A DNA stretch of 64,000 bases from an uncultured Pseudomonadota bacterium (GTDB lineage Bacteria > Myxococcota_A > UBA796 > SXON01): positions 24,041 through 88,040 of the forward strand of contig CAISIK010000046.1 in the NCBI GenBank assembly GCA_903885375.1. Direction: 5' to 3'. Position numbers and translations under genes: made by a program. Below, piece after piece: positions 36,016 through 43,974 of the stretch (position 1 is its first letter; each line of letters starts with the position of its first letter). The notes beneath the pieces are model-generated. The model did no database searches. It was not told where the DNA came from and saw nothing but the letters and a program-made list of their open reading frames with translations.

Positions 36016-36072
36016 GTGCCGGTTCCGCAGCGAGCAATACCGGAAAGCGATGCGCGGGGCAAGACCCCCGGC

Positions 36073-36474
36073 TCAATCTCGCGGAGTGGAGCGGGTGCGA
36101 ACGAAGCTGACGATGTCATCGATGTTCGTGCCGGGGCCGAACACCATGGAAACCCCCGCGGCTTCGAGCGCGGCCACGTCGCCCGCCGGGATGATCCCGC
36201 CCACGAGCACCAGGGCATCGCCCCGCCCCTCGGCCCGCAGCCCGGCCACCACCTCGGGCACGAGGCGGTCGTGCGCGCCGGAGAGCACGGAGAGGCCCAC
36301 GACGTCGACATCCTCATCCACCGCCGCGCGCACGATCTGCTCGGGCGTTCGGTGCAGGCCGGTGTACACCACCTCCATGCCGGCATCCCGCAGGCCGCGC
36401 GCCACCACCTTGGCCCCGCGGTCGTGACCGTCGAGGCCGGGCTTGGCTACCAGTACGCGGATGCGGCGGGACAT
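36073..36474 (-). CDS. cobalamin-binding subunit (methylmalonyl-CoA mutase C-terminal type)
   Basis: 133 residues, a stand-alone B12-binding domain. The DxHxxG cobalamin motif is D15-G-H17-D-R-G20 ([18 protein letters not shown]). Also typical are [30 protein letters not shown] and VFGPGT. Such small subunits pair with a separate catalytic subunit in acyl-CoA mutases. The large subunit is not in the window. The gene lies 8 bases after the acyl-CoA dehydrogenase, suggesting branched-chain or propionyl/butyryl-CoA metabolism. Confidence 0.92.
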   Translation of the reverse strand: MSRRIRVLVAKPGLDGHDRGAKVVARGLRDAGMEVVYTGLHRTPEQIVRAAVDEDVDVVGLSVLSGAHDRLVPEVVAGLRAEGRGDALVLVGGIIPAGDVAALEAAGVSMVFGPGTNIDDIVSFVRTRSTPRD

Positions 36475-36482
36475 GGGCGGTC

Positions 36483-37625
36483 CTAGGCGAGGTAGTTGCG
36501 AGAGATCACGATGCGCTGGATCTCGCTCGTGCCTTCGTAGAGGGTGGTGATGCGCGCATCTCGGAAGAGGCGCTCCACCTCGTATTCCTTGCTGTAGCCG
36601 TAGCCACCATGGATCTGCAGGGCCTTGTCGGCGCAGAAGTTGGCGGTCTCCGAGGCGGCGAGCTTGGCCATGGAGCAGAAGTGGCTCGCCCGGGCCTTGT
36701 CGCCCCCATCCTTCGCCACGGCCGCGCGCCAGGTGAGCAGCCGGGCCGACTCGATGCGGGTGGCCATGTCGGCGATCATCCACTGGATGGCCTGGTTGGT
36801 GCCGATCGGCTTGCCGAAGGCGATGCGGGTCTTCGCGTGCGCCACCGCGAGGTCGAACGAGCGCTGCGCGATGCCGAGCGCCTGCGCGGCGATGCCGATG
36901 CGCCCGCCATCGAGCGTGGACATCGCGATGCCGAAGCCCTTCCGCTCATCCGAGAGACGGTTGGCGGTGGGCACGAACAGCCCCTCGAAGTTGAGCTCGC
37001 TGGTGGCCGAGGAGGTGATGCCCAGCTTGTCCTCGGGCTTGCCCACCGAGTAGCCTTCCCAGTCGCTCTCGAGGATGAAGGCGGTCACGCCGCGGTGACG
37101 CTCCTCGACCGCGAGGTTGGCGTAGGCCACGCAGACCTGGGCTTTCGGGGCGTTGGTGATCCAGATCTTGCTCCCATCGAGCCGGTAGCCGCCCTCCACG
37201 GGCGTAGCCCGCGTGCGCTGCGCGCCGGCATCGGAGCCCGCGTCGGGCTCGGTGAGCGCGTAGCAGCCCAGCTTGCGGCCGGAGGCAAGGTCGGGGAGGT
37301 ACTTCTCCTTCTGGGCCTCGGTGCCGTAGGCGAGGATCGGCCAGCAGACGAGCGAGTTGTTCACGCTCATGGTCACGCCCACCGACGCATCGGCGTAGCA
37401 GACCTCCTCGAGCGCCACGACGTAGGCGAGCGTGGAGAGGCCGGCGCCACCGTAGGCTTCCGGCACGAACATGCCGAGAAAACCCATCTCCGCGAGCTGG
37501 GCCACCTGCTCGGCGGGGAAGCTGTGGGCGTGATCGCGCGCGGCGGCCCCGGGGAGGATTTCCGCACGGGAGAAGTCACGGGCGAGCTTCTGGATTTCCT
37601 GTACGTCGTCGGGCAGTTCGAACAC
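36483..37625 (-). CDS. acyl-CoA dehydrogenase (short/branched-chain type)
   Basis: 380 residues from GTG 37625, the normal length for short-chain and branched-chain enzymes; an in-frame GTG at 37670 would add 15 residues. FAD-binding segments [16 protein letters not shown] and WITNAPKA are intact. The catalytic base is Glu364 in [10 protein letters not shown], as in SCAD and isobutyryl-CoA dehydrogenase. It oxidises an acyl-CoA to the 2-enoyl-CoA and passes electrons to ETF. The first gene of an operon with the B12-binding subunit and the P-loop protein. A TTAGAG element lies about 27 nt upstream. Confidence 0.95.
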   Translation of the reverse strand: MFELPDDVQEIQKLARDFSRAEILPGAAARDHAHSFPAEQVAQLAEMGFLGMFVPEAYGGAGLSTLAYVVALEEVCYADASVGVTMSVNNSLVCWPILAYGTEAQKEKYLPDLASGRKLGCYALTEPDAGSDAGAQRTRATPVEGGYRLDGSKIWITNAPKAQVCVAYANLAVEERHRGVTAFILESDWEGYSVGKPEDKLGITSSATSELNFEGLFVPTANRLSDERKGFGIAMSTLDGGRIGIAAQALGIAQRSFDLAVAHAKTRIAFGKPIGTNQAIQWMIADMATRIESARLLTWRAAVAKDGGDKARASHFCSMAKLAASETANFCADKALQIHGGYGYSKEYEVERLFRDARITTLYEGTSEIQRIVISRNYLA

Positions 37626-37734
37626 GCGGGCCTCGGAGGGAGGCGCCTCTAACGCGACCGCCCTCGTCACGGTGTGTCGCACAATCGACGATTCGCCAAG
37701 TCGGCTGCGTCCAACGGGCACAAGGGAGAGAAGG

Positions 37735-38256
37735 ATGCCGTTCGACGCTGACACCGACCTCGCTACCGCCGAGGTCGCGCCCATGCCGGAGGCCGAGAGC
37801 TACCGCCGCCGCCCGCCGCCGCCGCCCCCGCGGCGCCCGCACGCGGAGGCCCGCTACACCCCCGAGGCCTCCACCACGCTGAGCCTGTCGGCGCTGTACG
37901 AGGGCGCAAGCATGGCTTCGTTGTCGGTGTCCTCGCGGGTCGGCCCCTCGGCGGCCCTCGTGTTCACCGGCGCGGCCGGCGCGGGCGTCCTCCCGGCCTG
38001 GGAGCTCGCGGGCGGCTTCGAGGGGTTCGTGCTCGGCGACTTCCGCACCGGGCTGAGCGTGGGTTCCCTCGTGGGCGTGGCCGACCTCGGCATGGGCTTC
38101 GGCCCCTCCATCACGGTCACGCCCCGCGTGGGCGGCAAGCTGGCGGTCGCCGGCCCGCTGACGCTCGAAGCCTACGGCGGCGTGGCGGTGCAGCCCACCG
38201 TGGGGGCGTTGGTGATCGCGCCCAGCCTGCGGGTCGGCGCCGGCTTCACCTTCTGA
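37735..38256 (+). CDS. hypothetical protein with OMP-like strands
   Basis: 173 residues with a good ribosome-binding site (GGGAGAG). There is no signal peptide. Residues 20-35 are Arg/Pro-rich (RRRPPPPPPRRP). From about residue 45 the sequence alternates in Gly-rich beta strands and ends in GAGFTF, a terminal aromatic as in outer-membrane barrels. Without an export signal an outer-membrane place is doubtful. The 3' end overlaps the converging MFS gene by 11 bases. No family was recognised. Confidence 0.6.
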   Translation: MPFDADTDLATAEVAPMPEAESYRRRPPPPPPRRPHAEARYTPEASTTLSLSALYEGASMASLSVSSRVGPSAALVFTGAAGAGVLPAWELAGGFEGFVLGDFRTGLSVGSLVGVADLGMGFGPSITVTPRVGGKLAVAGPLTLEAYGGVAVQPTVGALVIAPSLRVGAGFTF

Positions 38257-39463
38257 CCGCGCCCGGCCAGAGCCACAGGAGGAGGGCCGCGAGCCCGGCG
38301 GTGCCGGCCCCGGCGGCGAAGGCCACGCCCGGCGAGGTGGCATCCCACAGCGCCCCGAACCCGGCGGAGGCGGGCAGGGCCATGAGCCCCGTGACCATGT
38401 GGTAGGCGCCGAAGGCCGTGCCGCGTTCGTTGTCGGGCGAGGCCGCCGCCACGAGGGACTTTTCCGCGCCTTCGCTGAGCCCCGCCTGCAACCCCCACGC
38501 CGCGAACAGCCCCACCACGGCCACGACCGCCGCCGAAGGCACGCTCCCCGCGCCCTCCACGAAGGCCCCGTGCCAACGCACGGCCGCGCCCGCGAAGCCC
38601 AGGAACACGACGGAGTGGGCGGCCCACCCGAGGGCCACGAGCGAACGCGCGGAGAGCTGCGTGCCGAGCGGAACGACCAGGAAGGAGGCCGTGGCCTTCA
38701 CGAGGTGGAGCAGGCACCAGAGCAGCGGGACCTGCCAGGGCTCCACGAAACGGCCGGCGAGGAGCAGGAGGAACATCTCGCTCGCGAGGCCCAGCCGCGA
38801 GAGGGCGATGATGCCGAGGAGCGGGGAGAAGCCCCGACCAGGGCGCGGGTCCGGCACGACGGCGACCGGCGCCGGCGGCGGCGCCACCAGGGCAGGGGAC
38901 CGCACCGCGAGGATCGCCAGCACCACGACCAGCACGCCGGGAACGGCGCTCCATCCGAACACCTCGGCCGGCGAGAACCCGCCGTACCGGAGCAGGAGCG
39001 CCGCGGCGGCCGCGCCGAGGATGGTGCCCGCATGGTCGAGCCCGCGATGCACGCTGAAGGCAGCGGCCTGGGCCTCGCGCGGCGTGGAGGCCGCGAGAAG
39101 GGCATCGCGGGGCGCGGTACGGAGGCCCTTCCCCACCCGGTCGGCCACCCGGAGCACGGCCACGCCGAGCCCGCCGGTGGCGAGCGCCATGAGCGGGCGC
39201 ACCAGGTTGCTCACCGCGTAGCCGCCGACCATCAGCGCCCGGTGCTTCCCGGTGCGGTCGCCCAGCCGGCCGAACGCGAGCTTGAGCCCGCTGGCCACCG
39301 CGCTCGCCACCCCCTCGATGGCGCCTAGCGAGGCGGCCGGGAGCCCCAGGGACCCCACCATGAGCGCCGGGAGCAGCGGGAGCACCATCTCCGAGGCGGC
39401 GTCGTTCACAAAACTCACGGCCCCGAGCCACCAGGCCGCCGCGGGGATGCGGGGACGGCTCAC
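38246..39463 (-). CDS. MFS transporter
   Basis: 405 residues, 10-12 membrane helices. Conserved major-facilitator loops are seen: GRLGDRTGKHRALMVGGY between helices 2 and 3, and RVGKGLRTAPRDALLAAS between helices 4 and 5, followed by GLDHAGTILG. The PRDALLAxS loop occurs in a large group of uncharacterised MFS exporters. The start GTG 39463 overlaps the preceding lipoprotein stop as GTGA. Substrate unknown. Confidence 0.9.
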   Translation of the reverse strand: MSRPRIPAAAWWLGAVSFVNDAASEMVLPLLPALMVGSLGLPAASLGAIEGVASAVASGLKLAFGRLGDRTGKHRALMVGGYAVSNLVRPLMALATGGLGVAVLRVADRVGKGLRTAPRDALLAASTPREAQAAAFSVHRGLDHAGTILGAAAAALLLRYGGFSPAEVFGWSAVPGVLVVVLAILAVRSPALVAPPPAPVAVVPDPRPGRGFSPLLGIIALSRLGLASEMFLLLLAGRFVEPWQVPLLWCLLHLVKATASFLVVPLGTQLSARSLVALGWAAHSVVFLGFAGAAVRWHGAFVEGAGSVPSAAVVAVVGLFAAWGLQAGLSEGAEKSLVAAASPDNERGTAFGAYHMVTGLMALPASAGFGALWDATSPGVAFAAGAGTAGLAALLLWLWPGAVRR

Positions 39464-40191
39464 CCGCCACCGCCCGCTCGCCGGCGGCTTCCCGGGTCGG
39501 GGCGCGGGTGGGGAACGGGGTGCGTGGCGTCGGGCACGCAGCGGTGGGAGAGGGCGTCGTTCCAAGCCCGGAGCGCGCGCTCGGATCCCTCGGCCACCCA
39601 GCCCGGCGGCTCGCGGTCGGCCGCCGCGCAGGGAACCTCGAGGAAGTCGACCGTGGCCTCGATCTCCTGCTCCGCCGCACGACGGCAGGGCTCCGACGGG
39701 CAGGCCTCCACCGGCTCCACCGAGCCGGCTTCAATACGGCTTCGCCACCACGCCCGCCAGTACGGATGATTGAACCTTGATGAAGTGTGAGACATCAAGG
39801 ATTCCCACCGCGCCACCGCCTCCGGCATGGTCTCCGCGCGCTTCGCCTCCTGACCCACGACATGGGTGGCACAGCCGTTCTCGTAGACGGTGCTCGCGCA
39901 CAAGTCCAACGCCGCCTCGCCATTCCCCGCCCGCTCGGTGGCCTCCGCCTGCCGAAAGCGGCACTCGTCGTCGGCCGGATCGGCCAGCTCCGCACAGCGC
40001 TCCCAGGCCCCGAAGCGCGTGACCACCTCCACGCCGCAGTCGCGGTCGGTGGCGGGGCACGCGGCGAGCGCCGCCTCCAGGTCGGGTGACTGGCGGGCGA
40101 ACTCCGCCTGCTCGGCCTCGGAGGGGCCCGCCGCGCAGGAGAAGAGGGCCGCCGGCAGCGCCAGGCTCACGAGACGGGACCGGGCGGGCAT
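39460..40191 (-). CDS. hypothetical lipoprotein, coupled to MFS gene
   Basis: 243 residues. The signal peptide ends in PAALFSC (Cys 19). The mature part is helical and Ala/Glu-rich with about nine Cys, some in pairs (ACPATDRDCG; ACPSEPC), and could contain Sel1/TPR-like helices. No family was recognised. The ATG lies 13 nt after TACGGG. The GTGA overlap with the MFS transporter suggests that the two products act together, perhaps as an outer-envelope partner of the exporter. Confidence 0.7.
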   Translation of the reverse strand: MPARSRLVSLALPAALFSCAAGPSEAEQAEFARQSPDLEAALAACPATDRDCGVEVVTRFGAWERCAELADPADDECRFRQAEATERAGNGEAALDLCASTVYENGCATHVVGQEAKRAETMPEAVARWESLMSHTSSRFNHPYWRAWWRSRIEAGSVEPVEACPSEPCRRAAEQEIEATVDFLEVPCAAADREPPGWVAEGSERALRAWNDALSHRCVPDATHPVPHPRPDPGSRRRAGGGG

Positions 40192-40215
40192 CGAACCCCC
40201 CGTATCACGCGGGGC

Positions 40216-41082
40216 TCACGGCGCGGAGAGCGCCACGCCATCGTGTTCGTAGCCGCTGACGAGCCCCGCGCAGGTGGCCGACGAGCAGCCAACACACCCC
40301 CTTCCCCGCCGGCGCGCCTGGGTGCGGAAGTAGAGCTCCGCCACGAGCGCCGGCTCTTCCTGATGGGTGGGCAGGCAGTCCGGCGTGCCGATCCCCACCG
40401 GACGGGACGGCTCGGGAATCCCCGCGAGCGCCGCCACCAGCTCCCCGAAGGGCGGAGCGGAGCGGCCGTGGCCGAAGCTCCCTTTGTCGCGGAGGAGCGC
40501 CACGCCGAGGCGGCTGCCCCAGCGCGCGCGCACGAGGTCGGCGAGCGCCGCGAGGCCGGCGAGGTTTTCGCGGAGGAGGAGGGTGTGCACGCGAGCGGAG
40601 ATGCCGGCGGCCCGCGAGGCGTCGAGCCCATCGGCCACCTCGTGCCAGGCCCGCGTGCCGACGATGGCGTCGTGGGTGACGGCGTCGGCGCTGTAGAGCG
40701 GCACCACCACCTCTGCGACGCCGAGTCGCGCCCAGCGCGTGGCGGCCTCGCGCAGCCGCGCTCCGTTCGTCATCAACTCCACCCGCGAAAAGCCGGCCGG
40801 CCCGGCCTCGGCGAGCAGGGTGTCGAATTCGGGGTGCAGGGTCGGCTCGTTGCCACCCACGAGCAGGCGCGTGACCCCCTCGGGCCGCCCCCGGAGCTGG
40901 CTCCGCGCCGCCGCGAGGGGCGTGCGCTCGGAGTCGGGAACGCCCGTGGTGCCCGGGCCGGCGCAGAAGAAACACGCCTGGGCGCAGGCGTTGTGGAGCG
41001 CGAGCAGCGTGGCGTCGGGGTAGCCGCGCTCGCGCAACCACGCGAGCTGAACGTCGGGCGCTCCCCGAAGGAAGGTGTGCAC
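40216..41082 (-). CDS. radical SAM protein with C-terminal Cys cluster
   Basis: 288 residues from GTG 41082; upstream GTG 41157 is possible. The SAM-cluster motif is C33-x3-C37-x2-C40 (NACAQACFFC), and the GGE-type motif is LLVGGNEPTLHP with the following strand VELMTNGARL. Near the C-terminus CVGCSSATC could bind a second cluster, as in SPASM/twitch enzymes. This group includes peptide- and cofactor-maturing enzymes; the substrate is unknown. It is divergent from an Asp/Asn hydroxylase-like gene, with 76 nt between the two starts. Confidence 0.85.
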   Translation of the reverse strand: MHTFLRGAPDVQLAWLRERGYPDATLLALHNACAQACFFCAGPGTTGVPDSERTPLAAARSQLRGRPEGVTRLLVGGNEPTLHPEFDTLLAEAGPAGFSRVELMTNGARLREAATRWARLGVAEVVVPLYSADAVTHDAIVGTRAWHEVADGLDASRAAGISARVHTLLLRENLAGLAALADLVRARWGSRLGVALLRDKGSFGHGRSAPPFGELVAALAGIPEPSRPVGIGTPDCLPTHQEEPALVAELYFRTQARRRGRGCVGCSSATCAGLVSGYEHDGVALSAP

Positions 41083-41144
41083 GGACGCATCTTCGTGACC
41101 GGGTGCCAGACGCCGCTCCGAGGCAGTCCCCGCTCCTATCGGGG

Positions 41145-41150
41145 TACGCT
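41145..41150 (+). promoter_or_regulatory. TA box (TACGCT), leaderless-type promoter
   Basis: It begins 14 nt before ATG 41159, fits TANNNT, and no Shine-Dalgarno sequence is present. Confidence 0.4.
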
Positions 41151-41158
41151 GGGCCACG

Positions 41159-41689
41159 ATGCTGAATCCACACGACATCCCCGGCGTTGCCGAGCTCGAA
41201 GGGCTCGCCGAAGCGCTGTACCGCGAGGCCAGCGTGCTCCCCGAGTCCGTCTGGGTGCCCATGCCGGCACCGGGAATGTACGCGGGGGCATGGAGCGCCC
41301 TCCTGTTCTCGGCCGGGCCCTGGGCGCACGAGTTCGCTGCGGCCGACCCCGCCGCCAACCTCGCGCGTTGCCCCACCGCGGCGGCCTTCCTCGCGCGCCA
41401 CGCGCCCAGCCTCGGCGTCTTCGGCCTCCTCCGCCTCTCCCCCGGCGCCACGCTCGCGCCGCACCAGGACCACCGACACGACGAGGAGGTGCGCGTACAC
41501 ATCCCCGTGGCCCTCCCCGAGGGCGGCGAGGCCGGCTGGACGCTCCACCGCGCCCGGCTCCTCGACATCCGCGAGGTGCACAGCGGCCACAACTCCGGCG
41601 CCACCCCGCGCATCACCGTGGTGGCCGACGTCCGCATCGGCCGCACCGTGGGCCCGGGCGATGTTCCTCCGTGGGGGCCGCCCACCTGA
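41159..41689 (+). CDS. aspartyl/asparaginyl beta-hydroxylase-like dioxygenase
   Basis: 176 residues. The Fe(II)/2-oxoglutarate core is visible: LLRLSPGATLAPHQDHRHDE holds the first iron ligands (His-x-Asp), VRVHIPV is the next strand, and HSGHNSGATPRITVVADV supplies the distal His and the 2-oxoglutarate Arg. It belongs to the Asp_Arg_Hydrox family, which hydroxylates Asp/Asn or Arg side chains or free amino acids; bacterial substrates are mostly unknown. It is divergent from a radical SAM gene. The next 196 nt (41690-41885) hold no gene. Confidence 0.85.
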   Translation: MLNPHDIPGVAELEGLAEALYREASVLPESVWVPMPAPGMYAGAWSALLFSAGPWAHEFAAADPAANLARCPTAAAFLARHAPSLGVFGLLRLSPGATLAPHQDHRHDEEVRVHIPVALPEGGEAGWTLHRARLLDIREVHSGHNSGATPRITVVADVRIGRTVGPGDVPPWGPPT

Positions 41690-41885
41690 CCCCGCGCCGC
41701 CCCCGCCTCGACGTGTGGGTGAACGGGTGCGCGCGAGGTCGACCGCAGGGAGAGCCTCGTGCGTACCCGGGCAGGACCCGGCGCCAACGCTCCGGCCCCT
41801 CCCACGCCCCGACGGGCCCCGCCCACCGCTGCCCCCGCGCCGACGGTCGCCGCGTCCTGCCCGGCCGCCTCCGGCCGGATGCGGC
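41690..41885. other. intergenic region without recognised features
   Basis: A GC-rich stretch between convergent genes. A short GC stem (GGCCG CCTC CGGCC) near 41868 may help terminate transcription. Nothing else was seen. Confidence 0.3.
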
Positions 41886-42353
41886 TCAGAAGTGGTAACG
41901 AATGTGTCCGCTGAAGTTCACGAGGTCGGCCCCGACGCTCGGCAGGATGAACAAGCCCGGTCGATACTCAATGGTGATGTCGATCGGCACCGGTTGGAAG
42001 TTGAACTCGAGCCCGGCGACGCCCGAGGCGCCCGCCCAGATGGGCGAGGCCACCCCCAACGTGCCGCCGAGCCCAAGGTTCCACCCCAGCAGCAGGGGCC
42101 CCGCCTGGGTGATGGTGGGCATCTCCCATAGATAGTCGAGGCCCACGCCGAGGCCGATGGTGGAGCCGGTCCGACCGAATCCCCATCAGCCGATCACGCC
42201 CTGGAAGGCGTTCTTTTCGCCGAGCCAGTACTTTCCGGAAATTCCCGACACACCGAAACCGCCGCCGAGGCCGATTCCGAAGGTGGCACCGTTTCGGGGG
42301 GCGACGGCGTGAGCCGGGGCCACTGCGAGCAGAAGGCCGACGAGGAGGGACAT
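41886..42353 (-). pseudogene. small outer-membrane protein gene with in-frame TGA
   Basis: The frame from ATG 42353 encodes a signal peptide (MSLLVGLLLAVAPAHA) and Gly-rich beta strands, then meets TGA at codon 56 (42186-42188). The same frame continues without a break for 99 codons as more barrel strands and ends in IRYHF, a canonical outer-membrane C-terminus. Without the TGA the product would be a normal 155-residue porin-like barrel. A single change (GGA or TGG to TGA) explains it. It is either a recent pseudogene, an assembly error or, less likely, readthrough. A TACCAC box begins 15 nt before the ATG. Confidence 0.7.
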
Positions 42354-42380
42354 GGGATCACCGTGGTAGCGCGGAAGTTT

Positions 42381-43934
42381 TCAGGAGCTGCAGGAGAGTG
42401 CGGAACAACCGGGCTTGTTGCGCGCCCAGTCGGGCCGGCGACCGGCGAGGCGAGCGGAGCCGGGCTGCGGTTCGTAGGGGCGCCGGAGCACCTCCAGCAA
42501 ACGGTCGACCGCCCCGACATCCCCAGCCTCCGTGGCCTCGATGCACTCCTGCACCACCCAGTTCCGGGGGATGAAGATCGGGTTGGCCGCGTTCATCCGC
42601 GCCCGGCGCTCGGCGGGGTCCTCGCCGGCGGTGCGCACCCGCCAGGAGGCAACCCAGGCGCCCCAGCGCTGGCGAAGGGCGGCGTCCGGCGGCGCGTAGA
42701 ACGCCTCGGCGAGGGCGAGCAGCGGATCGCCGGTTCGGGGAACGTCGGCGAGAGAGCGGAAGAAGATCGTCCAGTCCGTCTCGGAGGCCTGGAGCGCGCC
42801 GAACAGCTCCATCACCAGCGGATCGTCGCCCGCCTGGACCGTGAACCCGATCTTCGCCGAGAGCTCCTCGCGCCAGGCGGCGCTGAACGCCTCCGGATAG
42901 CCGGCCACCACGGCGTCGAGACGCTCGGCATCGCCCACCAGCGGCACGAGCGCGCGGGCGAGGCGCGCGAGGTTCCAATGCCCGATGGCCGCCTGCTGCC
43001 GCCAGCGGTAGCGGCCCTCGCGGTAGTCCGTGGTGTTGGGGGTGAAGTCGGGATCGAAGACGTCGAGCCAACCGTAGGGGCCGTAGTCGATGGTGATCCC
43101 GAGGATCGAGAGGTTGTCGGTGTTCATCACCCCGTGCACGAACCCCAGCGCCATCCAGCGGGCCATCAGCTTCGCGGTGCGTTCGGTGAGGAGGGTGAAG
43201 AAGCGGAGCACCCCCTCGGCGTCGGCCCTGCCCACCTCGGGGTAGTGCTCGCCGATCACGTGCTCGGCGAGGGCCTGCAGGAGATCGCGGTCGGAGCGGG
43301 AGGCCGGCAGCTCGAAGTTGCCGAAGCGTACGAAGCTCGGCGCCACGCGTGTCACGATGGCGCCGGGCTCCTCGGTGGGATTGCCGTCGTAGAACATGTC
43401 GCGCACCACCGGCTCGCCCGTGGTCACCAACGCGAGCGCCCGTGTGGTGGGCACGTGGAGGTGGTGCATTGCCTCCGAACAGATGAACTCCCGGATCGAG
43501 GAGCGGAGCACGGCCCGGCCATCCGCCCGACGCGAATAGGGTGTGGGACCGGCGCCCTTCAGCTGCACCTCGAAGGTGCCGCCGGGCCCGGTGACATCGC
43601 CAAGCGCGATGGCGCGGCCATCCCCAAGCTGGCCCGCCCACTGGCCGAACTGGTGGCCACCGTAGCAGGCGGCGAAAGGTTCGCTCCCCTCGGGAACGCG
43701 GTTTCCGGCAAGCACATCCACCGCAGGGCCTGTCTCCGTGGGGCGCTCCACCCCGAGCAGTGCGCCCACCTCATCGGCCCAGGAGACAAGCCGTGGCGAC
43801 CGGACCGGCGTGGGGTGCGCACGCGACCACGCCGCCCCCCTCACCTCACGCGGCCACAGGCGCATGTCGGGATCAACCGGCAACGACCGCTGAAAGCGGG
43901 TTCCAAATCGCAGCTCGTGCACGGGAGCGGGCAT
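42381..43934 (-). CDS. selO: SelO/YdiU protein adenylyltransferase
   Basis: 517 residues, full length. SelO is a pseudokinase-fold enzyme that binds ATP upside-down and transfers AMP to Ser, Thr or Tyr of target proteins, linked to redox stress. Recognisable blocks are YGGHQFGQWAGQLGDGRA, RADGRAVLRSSIREF, LHVPTTRALALVTTG, MNTDNLSILGITIDYGPYGW, and MNAANPIFIPRNW. The C-terminus ends CSALSCSS; this SCSS end is shared with E. coli YdiU, where Cys replaces the selenocysteine of animal SelO. An AGGGCAGGG ribosome-binding site precedes ATG 43934. The divergent double radical SAM gene starts only 40 nt away. Confidence 0.96.
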   Translation of the reverse strand: MPAPVHELRFGTRFQRSLPVDPDMRLWPREVRGAAWSRAHPTPVRSPRLVSWADEVGALLGVERPTETGPAVDVLAGNRVPEGSEPFAACYGGHQFGQWAGQLGDGRAIALGDVTGPGGTFEVQLKGAGPTPYSRRADGRAVLRSSIREFICSEAMHHLHVPTTRALALVTTGEPVVRDMFYDGNPTEEPGAIVTRVAPSFVRFGNFELPASRSDRDLLQALAEHVIGEHYPEVGRADAEGVLRFFTLLTERTAKLMARWMALGFVHGVMNTDNLSILGITIDYGPYGWLDVFDPDFTPNTTDYREGRYRWRQQAAIGHWNLARLARALVPLVGDAERLDAVVAGYPEAFSAAWREELSAKIGFTVQAGDDPLVMELFGALQASETDWTIFFRSLADVPRTGDPLLALAEAFYAPPDAALRQRWGAWVASWRVRTAGEDPAERRARMNAANPIFIPRNWVVQECIEATEAGDVGAVDRLLEVLRRPYEPQPGSARLAGRRPDWARNKPGCSALSCSS

Positions 43935-43974
43935 CCCTGCCCTTTACGCACGCTACCGCGATACGTCACGCCCC

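Noticed and set aside
41690..41885. Rightward frame continuing from 41187 through 42131
   Set aside because: A low-complexity frame (Pro/Arg/Ser-rich) running across the hydroxylase gene in another frame and opposite the OMP gene; no start signal or domain.
42186..42188. Selenocysteine insertion at the in-frame TGA of the OMP gene
   Set aside because: The site is in a beta-barrel strand with no redox motif, and no bacterial SECIS-like hairpin is evident just after the TGA. A mutation or error is simpler.
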